Origin: Rhodococcus oxybenzonivorans
Lineage (GTDB): Bacteria > Actinomycetota > Actinomycetes > Mycobacteriales > Mycobacteriaceae
Assembly (NCBI RefSeq): GCF_003130705.1
Contig: NZ_CP021354.1
Span: 6,014,001 to 6,078,000, forward strand
Direction of reading: 5' to 3'
DNA: 64,000 bases
Below the pieces are notes generated by a model. The model did not search any database, had not been told where the DNA came from, and was given only the letters and a program-made list of their open reading frames with translations. Shown in pieces: positions 18,300 through 26,302 of the stretch (positions are counted from its first letter, which is position 1; each line of letters opens with the position of its first letter). A program made the translations under genes and the position numbers.

Positions 18300-18539
18300 A
18301 TGAGCGATCAGGAAACCGGTGCGGTGACGGGAACGAAAGACAAGGACTACAACTTGATCTGGTTCGTCGAAGCGTCGCTGAGTAACGCTCTGCGCCTGGA
18401 CGGCTACATCCGGGACGCCGAACGCGCCGGAGATACCGAGCTCATCGACTTCTTCCAGCGAGCGAAGGCCGTAAGCCTCAAAGGTGGCGAACTCGGCAAA
18501 GGACTCCTCGCTGCCCGGCTCGCTCCCAAGGACAGCTGA
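18300..18539 (+). CDS. Small ferritin-like helical protein, unknown function
   Basis: A 79-residue protein with a perfect GAGGAGGAG Shine-Dalgarno 6 nt before the ATG. After a polar N-terminus, the sequence DYNLIWFVEASLSNALRLDGYIRDAERAGDTELIDFFQRA forms two amphipathic helices. The spacing of acidic and tyrosine residues recalls half of a ferritin-like four-helix bundle. I do not recognise a named family. A homodimer could make a complete bundle, but metal binding is speculation. Confidence 0.7.
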   Translation: MSDQETGAVTGTKDKDYNLIWFVEASLSNALRLDGYIRDAERAGDTELIDFFQRAKAVSLKGGELGKGLLAARLAPKDS

Positions 18540-18750
18540 CTCCGGCCCCGGAGACGGACAGCGTCGCCGATTCGGGATGAGAAGTCGGTTCGAGGAAGGT
18601 GTGACCCAGGACGTACAGCACTCCCGCACCCAGTGACCGGTGTCACCGCGTGCAGGCGCCCGTCGGCGCTGTGAGAGTCTGTCACTCGTCGTACCGGATA
18701 ATCGACCGAGCTTCCGTCTCCGCGGGGTTCTGTCCTGGAAAGGTCGCACA

Positions 18751-20076
18751 ATGAGTGTGAACGCCGAAATTACCGAGGGGCCGCTGTCGGGAGGTGTTCT
18801 TCCGGAACCGGTCGGGCAAAGTCGGCCGATCTTGCCGGGGGACGACCCCTTCTACGTCCCACCCGCCGGTTTCGCCGCCGCGGCGCCGGGTGCCGTGCTC
18901 CGCAGCCGCGAAGTCGAGCTGGCCCTCCTCGGCGTCATCCCACAGAAAGTGTCGGCCTGGCAGCTGCTGTACCGCAGCTGTGACCTGCACCAGGCTCCCG
19001 AGGTGGCGGTCACCACCGTGCTGCTGCCGTTCGGCGCCGACCCGGACGAGGAGCGGCCGCTACTGGCGTATCAGTGTGCGATCGACGCCATCGCCGACAA
19101 GTGCTTTCCGTCGTACGCACTGCAGCGGGGTGCGTACTCGCCCGGCAGCCTCCCGCCCCTCGAGATGCTGATCATCGCCAATGCGCTCGAGCGGGGCTGG
19201 GCCGTGACGTTGGCCGACCACGAGGGCATGGGTGGCTACTTCGGCGCACCCCGCGAACCCGGCTACCGGGTCCTCGACGGGATCCGTGCGGCGCTCAGTT
19301 TTCCGCCCCTCGGACTCGACGCCGCGACCCGAGTCGGCGTGTGGGGATATTCCGGTGGCGGCATGGCCTCGTCCTGGGTAGCCGAAATGGCCCCCGAATA
19401 CGCACCCGAAATCGACATCGTCGGCGCAGCGCTCGGCGCCCCGGTCGGTGACCCGGGTGAAACCTACATCCGGCTCAACGGCACCCTCCACGCCGGCCTC
19501 CCCGCGCTCGTCGTCGCCGGACTGCGCCACCTCTATCCCGGCCTCGGACGAGTGATCCGCGACCATGCCGACGACGAAGGAATCCGGCGACTCGACAAGA
19601 TCGAAACGATGTCGACGGTGGAAGCTGTTGCACGTTTCGCCCGTGACGACTTCGACGACTACACCGACATCCCCCTCGCCGACATCCTGGCCACACCCGA
19701 GGTACTGGAGGTGTTCGACGACATCCGGCTCGGCGGACGCATTCCCGAGTGCCCTCTACTGGTGGTGCACCCGGTCCACGACCAGATCATCCACATCGAG
19801 GACGTCGACGGGCAGGTCGAGCGGTACGTCGAGGGCGGCGCCCACGTCACCTACGTGCGGGACCGATTGAGTGAGCACCTGTCACTGATGGTGATCTCCG
19901 CGCCCGCCATGCTCGAGTGGCTGACGGACCGATTCGCCGGCACGCCGCTCCCACCGTCCGGGACCACAACCGTGTGGTCGATCGCGTCCTCTGCGTTGTC
20001 CCCACTTCACGGGTTGCTCACCGTCGGACGCACCGCGGTGCGGGTGCTGTTCGCACGACCGCTGGGCCCGAACTGA
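18751..20076 (+). CDS. Secretory-lipase-family (LIP) alpha/beta hydrolase
   Basis: A 441-residue protein of the fungal/actinobacterial secretory lipase group (PF03583 type). The nucleophile elbow is GYSGGG near residue 205, the acid region LVVHPVHDQIIHIEDV near 335, and the His RLSEHLSL near 375. The N-terminal DPFYVPPAGF and PGAVLRSREV stretches are typical. Despite the family name, no clear signal peptide is visible after ATG 18751, which has GGAAAGG 7 nt upstream. Likely a lipase or esterase on long-chain esters. Confidence 0.85.
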   Translation: MSVNAEITEGPLSGGVLPEPVGQSRPILPGDDPFYVPPAGFAAAAPGAVLRSREVELALLGVIPQKVSAWQLLYRSCDLHQAPEVAVTTVLLPFGADPDEERPLLAYQCAIDAIADKCFPSYALQRGAYSPGSLPPLEMLIIANALERGWAVTLADHEGMGGYFGAPREPGYRVLDGIRAALSFPPLGLDAATRVGVWGYSGGGMASSWVAEMAPEYAPEIDIVGAALGAPVGDPGETYIRLNGTLHAGLPALVVAGLRHLYPGLGRVIRDHADDEGIRRLDKIETMSTVEAVARFARDDFDDYTDIPLADILATPEVLEVFDDIRLGGRIPECPLLVVHPVHDQIIHIEDVDGQVERYVEGGAHVTYVRDRLSEHLSLMVISAPAMLEWLTDRFAGTPLPPSGTTTVWSIASSALSPLHGLLTVGRTAVRVLFARPLGPN

Positions 20077-20198
20077 CCACAGACACCGGCAGCAATCCCC
20101 GGTGCCCTGACGTCGGAGCGCACAGCCGCCTAGGGTGGACGAAGGGAGACGGTCGCACGGCCGTCTCGTGACGGCGTCGACGGGCAGAGGAGGCTGTG

Positions 20199-20885
20199 AT
20201 GAACGGTTCGGGGAGCGGCGGCATCGTCCGCACCATGGCTGACCTCGCACGCAGTTTCTCCGCCCCGCGCTCGGTCGAAGACAGTCTGTCCACCGTGACT
20301 GCCGCTGCTGTCGACTTGATGCCGACGGAAGCGTGTGCGGGCATCTTGATGGTCTCCGGGGGTGGGAAGAAGTTCGATTCGGTTGCCGCGACCTCGGACC
20401 TCCTGCCCAAGCTGGACCACGTACAAGAGGAACTCGGCGAGGGCCCCTGCGTCGCGGCGGCTGTGGCGAACCTGGTGGTCCGCTGTGACGACTTCCGCTC
20501 CGACGATCGGTGGCCGAGATTCGCCGCCGCAGCCGTCGACGTGGGCATCTACAGTTCCATCTCCTTCCAGCTGTATACCTCCGAGGGCAAGATGGGCGCA
20601 CTCAATCTCTTCGCCTTCGAACCCCACGCCTTCGGCCTCCAGGAAGAGTCAATGGCCGAGGTTCTCGCTGCCCACGCCGCGTTGGCCCTGATGGCTGCGC
20701 GCACCAAGGAACAGCTGCAGTCGGCGCTGGTCTCCCGGGACGTCATCGGCCAGGCCAAGGGCATGATCATGGAACGGTTCAATGTCGACGCCATCCGCGC
20801 CTTCGAGATGCTCACGCACCTCTCACAGGAGACGAACACCCGCCTCCACGCCGTCGCGGAGCAAATCGTCGAACGCGGAAAATAG
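20199..20885 (+). CDS. GAF-ANTAR RNA-binding antiterminator
   Basis: A 228-residue protein. Residues 15-160 form a GAF domain (ELGEGPCVAAA, DRWPRFAAAA). Residues about 165-225 form an ANTAR domain (LQSALVSRDVIGQAKGMIMERF, then AFEMLTHLSQETNTRLHAVAEQIV). ANTAR proteins bind paired RNA hairpins and prevent termination when the sensor is occupied. It starts at ATG 20199 (GTG 20196 also possible), with AGAGGAGG just upstream. No kinase or obvious target gene lies next to it. Confidence 0.9.
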   Translation: MNGSGSGGIVRTMADLARSFSAPRSVEDSLSTVTAAAVDLMPTEACAGILMVSGGGKKFDSVAATSDLLPKLDHVQEELGEGPCVAAAVANLVVRCDDFRSDDRWPRFAAAAVDVGIYSSISFQLYTSEGKMGALNLFAFEPHAFGLQEESMAEVLAAHAALALMAARTKEQLQSALVSRDVIGQAKGMIMERFNVDAIRAFEMLTHLSQETNTRLHAVAEQIVERGK

Positions 20886-21182
20886 GGCACTCCCCCCGGG
20901 AATATCCGGGCTACCGCCCTCGTTGAGACTGTCGACGGTGTCCGACCCAATGCCCCGGGTACCACATTAAATATGTCGCTGCGAGCGACCACTTGCCGAG
21001 AGGCGCACTGGCGGGCACCGTCACCTTCGCCGGGTCAGACCTACAGTACGTAGCGTGCCCGACGCGAATGCGAAGCCGCTGACCCCCGACAGGTGCCGGC
21101 GGCTTCTCACGTTTCGAGGCGCTTCACTCAGGTCGAAAAGAGACAGTGGCCTGGGTGCGACGGCGATGGCACTATCGGTTCT
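20886..21182. other. About 300-bp gap with no clear gene
   Basis: It lies between the GAF-ANTAR gene and an unknown gene. Short open frames exist on the plus strand (for example from 21055), but their composition does not look coding. No repeat or hairpin stands out. Confidence 0.4.
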
Positions 21183-21671
21183 ATGCGCAGACACCGGTGG
21201 CCGGCGCAGCCACCACCCGCCACCGGCGGGACCCAGGTGCACGGCCCCACAGTCCTCGCCGCCCATCAAGGCCTGACGCTGCAATTGAACGACATCACCG
21301 CCTATCCGAGTGGGATGCAATTGCGCCTCGTCCTGACGGCCACGGGGAGATGCGCCGAACTCGCCCACCACGAGACGCGCACGCTGACCGACCCCGAGGA
21401 CTACTCCGGACACTGGTCCTATCTGTCCGTGTTCGTCACTGTCGGCGACATCGAAGGGGAAGCAGATCCCTATCACCCGGTGACCAGATCGACCCGCGGG
21501 CGTCCTCCGACCGAATATCGGACGCTGCCGCACTACTGGGTGGGGACCTGCCAGGATTCGGGTGCACTCACCCTGACCGCCGGGTGGGAAGAGATCGGCC
21601 TTCCGCCCACCACCACGACCATCAAACTGGGACCCAACCCATACCTACCCTCGACCAGCCGCTCCGAGTGA
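21183..21671 (+). CDS. Hypothetical protein
   Basis: 162 residues from ATG 21183; I do not recognise the family. The first 20 residues are proline- and basic-rich. Then comes an apparently folded beta-rich domain: VHGPTVLAAHQGLTLQLNDI, LRLVLTATGRCAEL, YLSVFVTVGDI, HYWVGTCQDSGALTLTAGW and a final IKLGPNPYLP. Alternating hydrophobic strands suggest a beta-sandwich. The upstream in-frame ATG at 21093 adds 30 residues of non-coding character. Moderate confidence that it is a gene, low on role. Confidence 0.55.
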   Translation: MRRHRWPAQPPPATGGTQVHGPTVLAAHQGLTLQLNDITAYPSGMQLRLVLTATGRCAELAHHETRTLTDPEDYSGHWSYLSVFVTVGDIEGEADPYHPVTRSTRGRPPTEYRTLPHYWVGTCQDSGALTLTAGWEEIGLPPTTTTIKLGPNPYLPSTSRSE

Positions 21672-21953
21672 GGGCCGTCATTCGACGCATCGAGAAGCAA
21701 AAGAAACTGGATCAGTTCGGGAAACGGCACACGGTCGAACGAACTGCAGGTCACATACCTCGACCGAGGCGACACTTGCTTCCGGGAACGCGGATATCAC
21801 CGCAAAAGCAAGCCCGACGGGTGCACGCCGGCCGCATCGATACCGTATTGTTAGGAACTTCAAGCCGAGACACCAGCTGTGTAGCAGAGCGCAGACTTGT
21901 GTGGCCGGTCGTGGGGCAGTCGCTTCACGACCTTTCACAGAGACGAGACGCCC
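21672..21953. other. About 280-bp gap with no clear feature
   Basis: No protein-like frame, strong hairpin or repeat is seen. Sequence around 21846-21853 (attgttag) is locally AT-richer and could hold the promoter of the next small gene. Confidence 0.3.
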
Positions 21954-22328
21954 GTGCCCCTCGCCCATGCTTTCACCAATCGCTACGCAGATGAGCTCAT
22001 GATGCTTGCTGCGGCCACCCATCGTCCCGCTAGCATCGTCAATATCGGTTGCGGCTACGCCATTCGCATCGATTTCGAGTACCAGCATTATCTCCTCGCC
22101 GTCAACGCCGAGGGCATCCTCGCTGATCAACCAGATGCGGCCGCCCTCTGGCGGGTTGCTCTCTTCAAGGAGAGCGACTCGGCCGAGGCCCCCGACCAAC
22201 TCATCGTCACCGCCGAGTCCAGTTGGCTCGTGGACGCCTTCGACCTGGCCTTCGCCGAGGTGAAAGCAACCGGTCAATGGCCGTCGGCCGACCTGGCGTT
22301 CGGCTCCTTCAACCCTGCGGTGACCTGA
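21954..22328 (+). CDS. Hypothetical protein
   Basis: 124 residues from GTG 21954; alternative GTG 21897 adds 19 poorly conserved-looking residues. The protein contains NIGCGYAIRIDFEYQHYLLAV and SSWLVDAFDLAFAEVKATG, suggesting a compact alpha/beta fold. No known family is recognised. A GAGACGAG stretch 6 nt upstream could serve as ribosome binding site. A weak hairpin overlaps its stop codon region. Confidence 0.55.
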   Translation: MPLAHAFTNRYADELMMLAAATHRPASIVNIGCGYAIRIDFEYQHYLLAVNAEGILADQPDAAALWRVALFKESDSAEAPDQLIVTAESSWLVDAFDLAFAEVKATGQWPSADLAFGSFNPAVT

Positions 22329-22349
22329 CCGCGCGGATGTCGGCGCGGT
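22328..22349. terminator. Short hairpin between convergent genes
   Basis: Bases 22328-22334 pair with 22343-22349 (7 bp, 8-nt loop), directly at the stop of the hypothetical gene and 45 bp before the convergent phoD stop. No U-tract, so this is a weak candidate. Confidence 0.4.
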
Positions 22350-22393
22350 GAACCCCACGAGCCTGCGCACCAGTTGAGCGCCGAGATACGGCG

Positions 22394-23971
22394 TCACGCC
22401 TCGGCGACATTGGGTATCTGGTCCTGGACCACGAAGCTCGCGCGGGTATGGACAGGCGCGCCCGGACGACGGATGTAGGGAACGACGCGGAAGTCGTTGC
22501 GCCACAACTGATGGTCCAGCTCGACGCGCACATATCCCCGCTGAGCGTTGAAGAATTTCATGTCGGGATTGGCCGCCAGCAGGCGGCGCCCCGTGTCATT
22601 CATGTCGGCGCCGTCGCCACCCGTGGTGATCGACGTGCCCGAGAATTCTGACGCGACGACAGGTGATTCCGGGTCGGCATAGTCCCGGCGCAGGTCCGCG
22701 ACGATGTTCTGGTGACGATCGCCGGTGATCACTACGAGATTGCGTACGCCGCGATCCGCTGCGCCGCCGAGAACGGCGTTGCGATCGGCGACGTAGCCGT
22801 CCCACGAGTCGGAGGAGAGCACCGCGTCCGAGCCGGGGTCGTTGTCGGTCTCACCCATCGCCACCTGATTGCCGATGATCTGCCAACGCGCCGGTGACCC
22901 GGTGAATCCGTCGAGCAGCCAGTCCCGTTGCTGCGCACCCAGTATTGTGCGATCGGTGTCGAGCCGGTCGGTGCAATTCGCGGTCACGTTACCCCCGCAC
23001 GCCTGCCGGTCCCGGTATTGCCGGGTATCGAGCATGGTGATCTGCGCGAGATCGCCGAAGCGGTAGCGGCGGTGTAGGCGCATTCCCGGCCCGGAGGGGC
23101 GCTGAGCGAGCCGCAGCGGCTGGTGCTCGTAGAACGCCTGGAAGGCGGCGGCCCGGCGCCGACGGAACAGTGCGGAGATTCGATAGATGTCGATGCCCAG
23201 TCCCGGCGACTCCGCGGCCCAGTTGTTGTCGACCTCGTGATCGTCCATGGTCACGATCCAGGGGAACGCAGCATGTGCGTCGCGCAGTGGCTGCTCGGCT
23301 TTGTACTGTGCGTAGCGCAGCCGGTAGCCGGGCAGATCGACGGCTTCATCGCGGTCGACTCCCATCGACATGCCCTCGCGGCCGCGCCTCCACCCGCGTT
23401 CGTAGATGTAGTCGCCCAGGTGGACCACCACATCGAGGTCTTCGTCGCTCATGTGCTCGTATGCGGTGTAGAAGCCGGAACTCCACGACTGACAGGAGGC
23501 GTACGCGAACCGCATCCGCGCGGTGGGTTGTCCCGAGGCCGGGGCCGTGCGGGTCCGGCCCACCGGGGAGATCGCCGTGCCGGCACGGAATCGGTAGAAG
23601 TACCAGCGGGAGGGCTCCAAGCCGTGGATCTCCGGATGCACGCTATGGGCGAGTTCACGCGTCGCAACAGCCGTCCCGCGCGTCACCGGGTACCGAAAGT
23701 TCTCGTCGTGCGCGACCTCGTATTCGACGGTCACCGGATCCCAACCCATGCCGCCGCGACCCCCAGGGGCAAGGGGATCCGGTGCCAAGCGTGTCCACAA
23801 GACGACACCGTCCTCTGTCGGATCTCCCGAGGCCACGCCGAGTCCGAAGGGGTCATCGCCTCGCCACCGCGGCGCAGGCAACCGCTCGCTGCTCACCGCT
23901 GACGTGCCCACCAGCACCGCAGCCGAGCCGGCCATACCTACTCTCAGCAACTGCCGACGGGAGAGGCGCAT
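22394..23971 (-). CDS. phoD: Alkaline phosphatase D family protein (PhoD), Tat-exported
   Basis: A 525-residue protein starting with a Tat signal (SRRQLLRVGMAGSAAVLVG). A PhoD N-terminal domain precedes the metallophosphatase domain (YASCQSW, VVHLGDYIYERG, TMDDHEVDNNW and VITGDRHQNI metal-ligand blocks). PhoD enzymes are Ca/Fe-dependent phosphodiesterases and monoesterases acting outside the membrane. The residue C-rich insert ACGGNVTANCTD near 330 is typical of the actinobacterial subgroup. No PhoP box was identified in the short upstream gap. Confidence 0.92.
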   Translation of the reverse strand: MRLSRRQLLRVGMAGSAAVLVGTSAVSSERLPAPRWRGDDPFGLGVASGDPTEDGVVLWTRLAPDPLAPGGRGGMGWDPVTVEYEVAHDENFRYPVTRGTAVATRELAHSVHPEIHGLEPSRWYFYRFRAGTAISPVGRTRTAPASGQPTARMRFAYASCQSWSSGFYTAYEHMSDEDLDVVVHLGDYIYERGWRRGREGMSMGVDRDEAVDLPGYRLRYAQYKAEQPLRDAHAAFPWIVTMDDHEVDNNWAAESPGLGIDIYRISALFRRRRAAAFQAFYEHQPLRLAQRPSGPGMRLHRRYRFGDLAQITMLDTRQYRDRQACGGNVTANCTDRLDTDRTILGAQQRDWLLDGFTGSPARWQIIGNQVAMGETDNDPGSDAVLSSDSWDGYVADRNAVLGGAADRGVRNLVVITGDRHQNIVADLRRDYADPESPVVASEFSGTSITTGGDGADMNDTGRRLLAANPDMKFFNAQRGYVRVELDHQLWRNDFRVVPYIRRPGAPVHTRASFVVQDQIPNVAEA

Positions 23972-24083
23972 ACACCACGGTATATCCGGGGGGCGCAGTC
24001 GGGCCCCCGATCCGTCATCCGACCTGCGCCCGCCGATATCGCTACGCTGACACGGTCGGTGCAGTAGACCTTGGGAGGAAGCG

Positions 24084-24344
24084 GTGGTAGCCGTACAGAT
24101 ACAGGTGGGTGATCTGGTGCAGGCATCCGGTCACGCAGGACCGTGGCTGGTGGTGGAAATCAACAAGGGTCTCGCGTCACTGCAGCATCCCGACGGACAC
24201 CGACTGTCGGTCAGGACGACGACGCTGTCGGTGGTGCACAAGGCAACCAGCCCGGCCGGCGAGGTGAAGGCCGGTGACGGTGAACGGACCGGGACGGTCG
24301 GCGACGGCGAATCGGCGGGAGACGCACCGACCCTCTTCGACTAG
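24084..24344 (+). CDS. Small hypothetical protein with an SH3/KOW-like N-terminus
   Basis: An 86-residue protein with GGGAGGAAG just before GTG 24084. Residues 1-55 (VGDLVQASGHAGPWLVVEINKG and HPDGHRLSVRTTTLSVV) look like a small beta-barrel of the KOW/SH3 type; the rest is Gly/Glu/Asp-rich and probably disordered. Role unknown. It is followed directly by a strong hairpin. Confidence 0.65.
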   Translation: MVAVQIQVGDLVQASGHAGPWLVVEINKGLASLQHPDGHRLSVRTTTLSVVHKATSPAGEVKAGDGERTGTVGDGESAGDAPTLFD

Positions 24345-24369
24345 GCGCCGCCGAAACCCGGCGGCGCCT
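24343..24369. terminator. 10-bp perfect hairpin terminator
   Basis: AGGCGCCGCC (24343-24352) pairs perfectly with GGCGGCGCCT (24360-24369) around a 7-nt loop. It starts on the stop codon at 24342-24344 and faces the convergent gene ending at 24402, so it can serve both. Confidence 0.7.
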
Positions 24370-24401
24370 GATCGACCGAGGTCGGGCCGAGTGTTACCGG
24401 C

Positions 24402-24872
24402 CTAGACGTTGGCGGTGCGCACGATCCGCCGACGCATCGCTTCCAACCCCACGACGATCGCGGCCGCGACCACGACGTGCATCAGTGAGAGTGAGATGGT
24501 GCTGGCGGCGTCGAAATCGGCCTGGATGGTCAGGATGATCGTCGCGAGCGCGAGAACGACCCCGATCACCTCTGCGGGACGGATGATAGCCGGCAATTTC
24601 ACGGAGATGAGCGCGGCGAGTGTCATTCCGATGAGAAGGGGAACGACCGTCATGACGACGACGCCGCCGGGTGCTGCACTGGTGGTCTTCCCCGCATCCG
24701 TCATCTCGAACGACGCACCTGCGGGAAGTGCGAGCAACCACAGCACCAGGTTGGGGACGAGTGCGATCACGGCGGTCCAGAGCACGGCGGCGGGACGGCT
24801 CAGTTCGAGGGTAAGCGGATTGAACTTCGTGGCGGCGCTCGTTGCGGTGGCCGTGGTTTCGGTGCTCGACAT
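24402..24872 (-). CDS. DUF6069-type integral membrane protein
   Basis: A 156-residue protein with four predicted transmembrane helices (VLWTAVIALVPNLVLWLLAL, VVVMTVVPLLIGMTLAALI, VIGVVLALATIILTI, SLMHVVVAAAIVVGLEAM). This matches the DUF6069 layout; function unknown. ATG 24872 is preceded by a GAAGGAG-like site. The frame is open far upstream, but that region has no coding character. Confidence 0.75.
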   Translation of the reverse strand: MSSTETTATATSAATKFNPLTLELSRPAAVLWTAVIALVPNLVLWLLALPAGASFEMTDAGKTTSAAPGGVVVMTVVPLLIGMTLAALISVKLPAIIRPAEVIGVVLALATIILTIQADFDAASTISLSLMHVVVAAAIVVGLEAMRRRIVRTANV

Positions 24873-25044
24873 GTTCGTACTCCTTCGGTGAGATGCTGAC
24901 TGACCTTGCTGACATGATCTTGCAACCTCAACCTTTGTCGAGGTCAAGGCGTGGGCGCCATGGTTCTTCCGTCGAATCTGAAAGGTAGACCCGAGCGCAG
25001 CAGAAAACTCATCGGCGGCGGCGCGCACACCTTGCCGCTGGGGG

Positions 25045-25569
25045 ATGATGGCGGACATGAATGCCGGTTCCTCGTCCTCCGCGCAGCCCCGTCGGCGCCG
25101 CAATCCTCTGGTCGCGCTCGCCCGTTGGCTCGGGACACAGGAGTGGGTCATGCGGCTGGCGCCGGTCATCATCTGGCTCGAATCGCATCTGCGCTCGTGG
25201 ACGGGTAACCGGGTGAGCCTCATTGGCATCGCCGGATTGCAGTCGGTGCAGGTCACGGTTCCGGGACGCAAGAGCGGCACCCCTCGGACCACCGCGCTTC
25301 TGTGCATCCCGCAGGGCGACGGGTACATCGTCACCGGTTCGAACTGGGGACGGCCCGAGCATCCGATGTGGTCGGCGAATCTACGGGACGCCCAGGAAGC
25401 CCGCGTAAGGTCGGGGTCGCACGAGCGCCGGATGAGCGTCCGGATGGTGACGGGCGAGGAACGCGAGCAGCTGTGGACGTTCGTCACCGAGTACTGGCCG
25501 GGTTACCTCATGGAACACGCGCGGTCGGGCGGACGCGAGTTCAGAATTTTCCTCCTCCAACCACTCTGA
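25045..25569 (+). CDS. F420/deazaflavin-dependent nitroreductase family (Ddn-like) protein
   Basis: A 174-residue protein of the Ddn/FDOR-B type split-barrel family: LIGIAGLQSVQVTVPGRKSG strand and turn, YIVTGSNWGRPEHPMW (cofactor-contact region), SVRMVTGEEREQLW. These enzymes use F420H2 and reduce quinones or other acceptors. In-frame ATGs at 25045, 25048 and 25057 are all possible; the first is reported. There is no evident operon partner. Confidence 0.85.
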   Translation: MMADMNAGSSSSAQPRRRRNPLVALARWLGTQEWVMRLAPVIIWLESHLRSWTGNRVSLIGIAGLQSVQVTVPGRKSGTPRTTALLCIPQGDGYIVTGSNWGRPEHPMWSANLRDAQEARVRSGSHERRMSVRMVTGEEREQLWTFVTEYWPGYLMEHARSGGREFRIFLLQPL

Positions 25570-25610
25570 CCCAAACCCTCCCGGCAGTTTCGCTGATCGC
25601 GGCGTGCGAT

Positions 25611-25641
25611 ATTGACATTGACGTCAACATCAATCGATACT
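25611..25641 (+). promoter_or_regulatory. Promoter with overlapping palindromic operator, leaderless tetR
   Basis: TTGACA (25612-25617), 18 nt, GATACT (25636-25641) predicts a start at about 25648, the GTG of the TetR gene. A palindrome fills the spacer: TTGACGTCAA (25618-25627) inside a wider imperfect repeat, ATTGA...TCAAT (25611-25634). TetR binding here would block the polymerase. Confidence 0.6.
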
Positions 25642-25647
25642 GTGATC

Positions 25648-26268
25648 GTGACCACAAGCCAAGCGCAGGAGCGGGCTCGCACTGCGCGGAAGAACAACGA
25701 CGGACCGCGGAGGCGGGAGCTCATCCGCGCGGCGGGCGTGTGCTTCGCTGAACTCGGCTACGACCGCACCACCGTCGAGGTGATCACCAGTCGCGCCGAT
25801 GTCTCCCGGGCGACGTTCTACGCGTACTTCTCGTCGAGGGACGAAATGTTCCATGCGGTGGCGGACGAGGTGTGTGAGGAGTTCCTCGAGTCGCAGCACG
25901 TGAAAGGCCCCGCCAGCGAGGATTTGCGTGAAGTCCTGCGCACCACGACCAAGGCCTTCGTCGAGGCGGTGTACGCCAACGGACGTGTCCTCGAGCTGAT
26001 CGAGCACCGCGCGCGTCTCGATCCGGAGGTCGGCCGAACATGGTCTGCCGTGCAGACGCGGCTGATTCGTCGGTACACCCGCTTCATCGAGCGGATCAAC
26101 GAGAGTTGCGACGTGGTCCCGTGCGCGTCACCGGCACGGATCGCGCAGACACTGGCCGACGCCCAGCTTGCCGGTGCCGCCCGGCTCGTCGACGCCACGC
26201 CCCGGGAGCGGCGTCGCTACACCTCCGACGTGACTGCCATCTCCGAAAGACTCATCGGCTTCATCTGA
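25648..26268 (+). CDS. TetR-family regulator of the acyl-CoA ligase/carboxylase operon
   Basis: About 206 residues. The N-terminal TetR HTH is clear (RELIRAAGVCFAELGYDRTTVEVITSRADVSRATFYAYF). The ligand-binding domain carries a KstR2-like helical pattern. GTG 25648 fits a leaderless transcript from the promoter at 25612-25641. It lies 34 bp upstream of the acyl-CoA ligase in the same direction, so it probably regulates the operon from the palindrome at its own promoter. The ligand is unknown; an acyl-CoA is a reasonable guess. Confidence 0.85.
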   Translation: MTTSQAQERARTARKNNDGPRRRELIRAAGVCFAELGYDRTTVEVITSRADVSRATFYAYFSSRDEMFHAVADEVCEEFLESQHVKGPASEDLREVLRTTTKAFVEAVYANGRVLELIEHRARLDPEVGRTWSAVQTRLIRRYTRFIERINESCDVVPCASPARIAQTLADAQLAGAARLVDATPRERRRYTSDVTAISERLIGFI

Positions 26269-26302
26269 GCCGGAAACATCCGCACAGAATCGGGAGTTCG
26301 GT

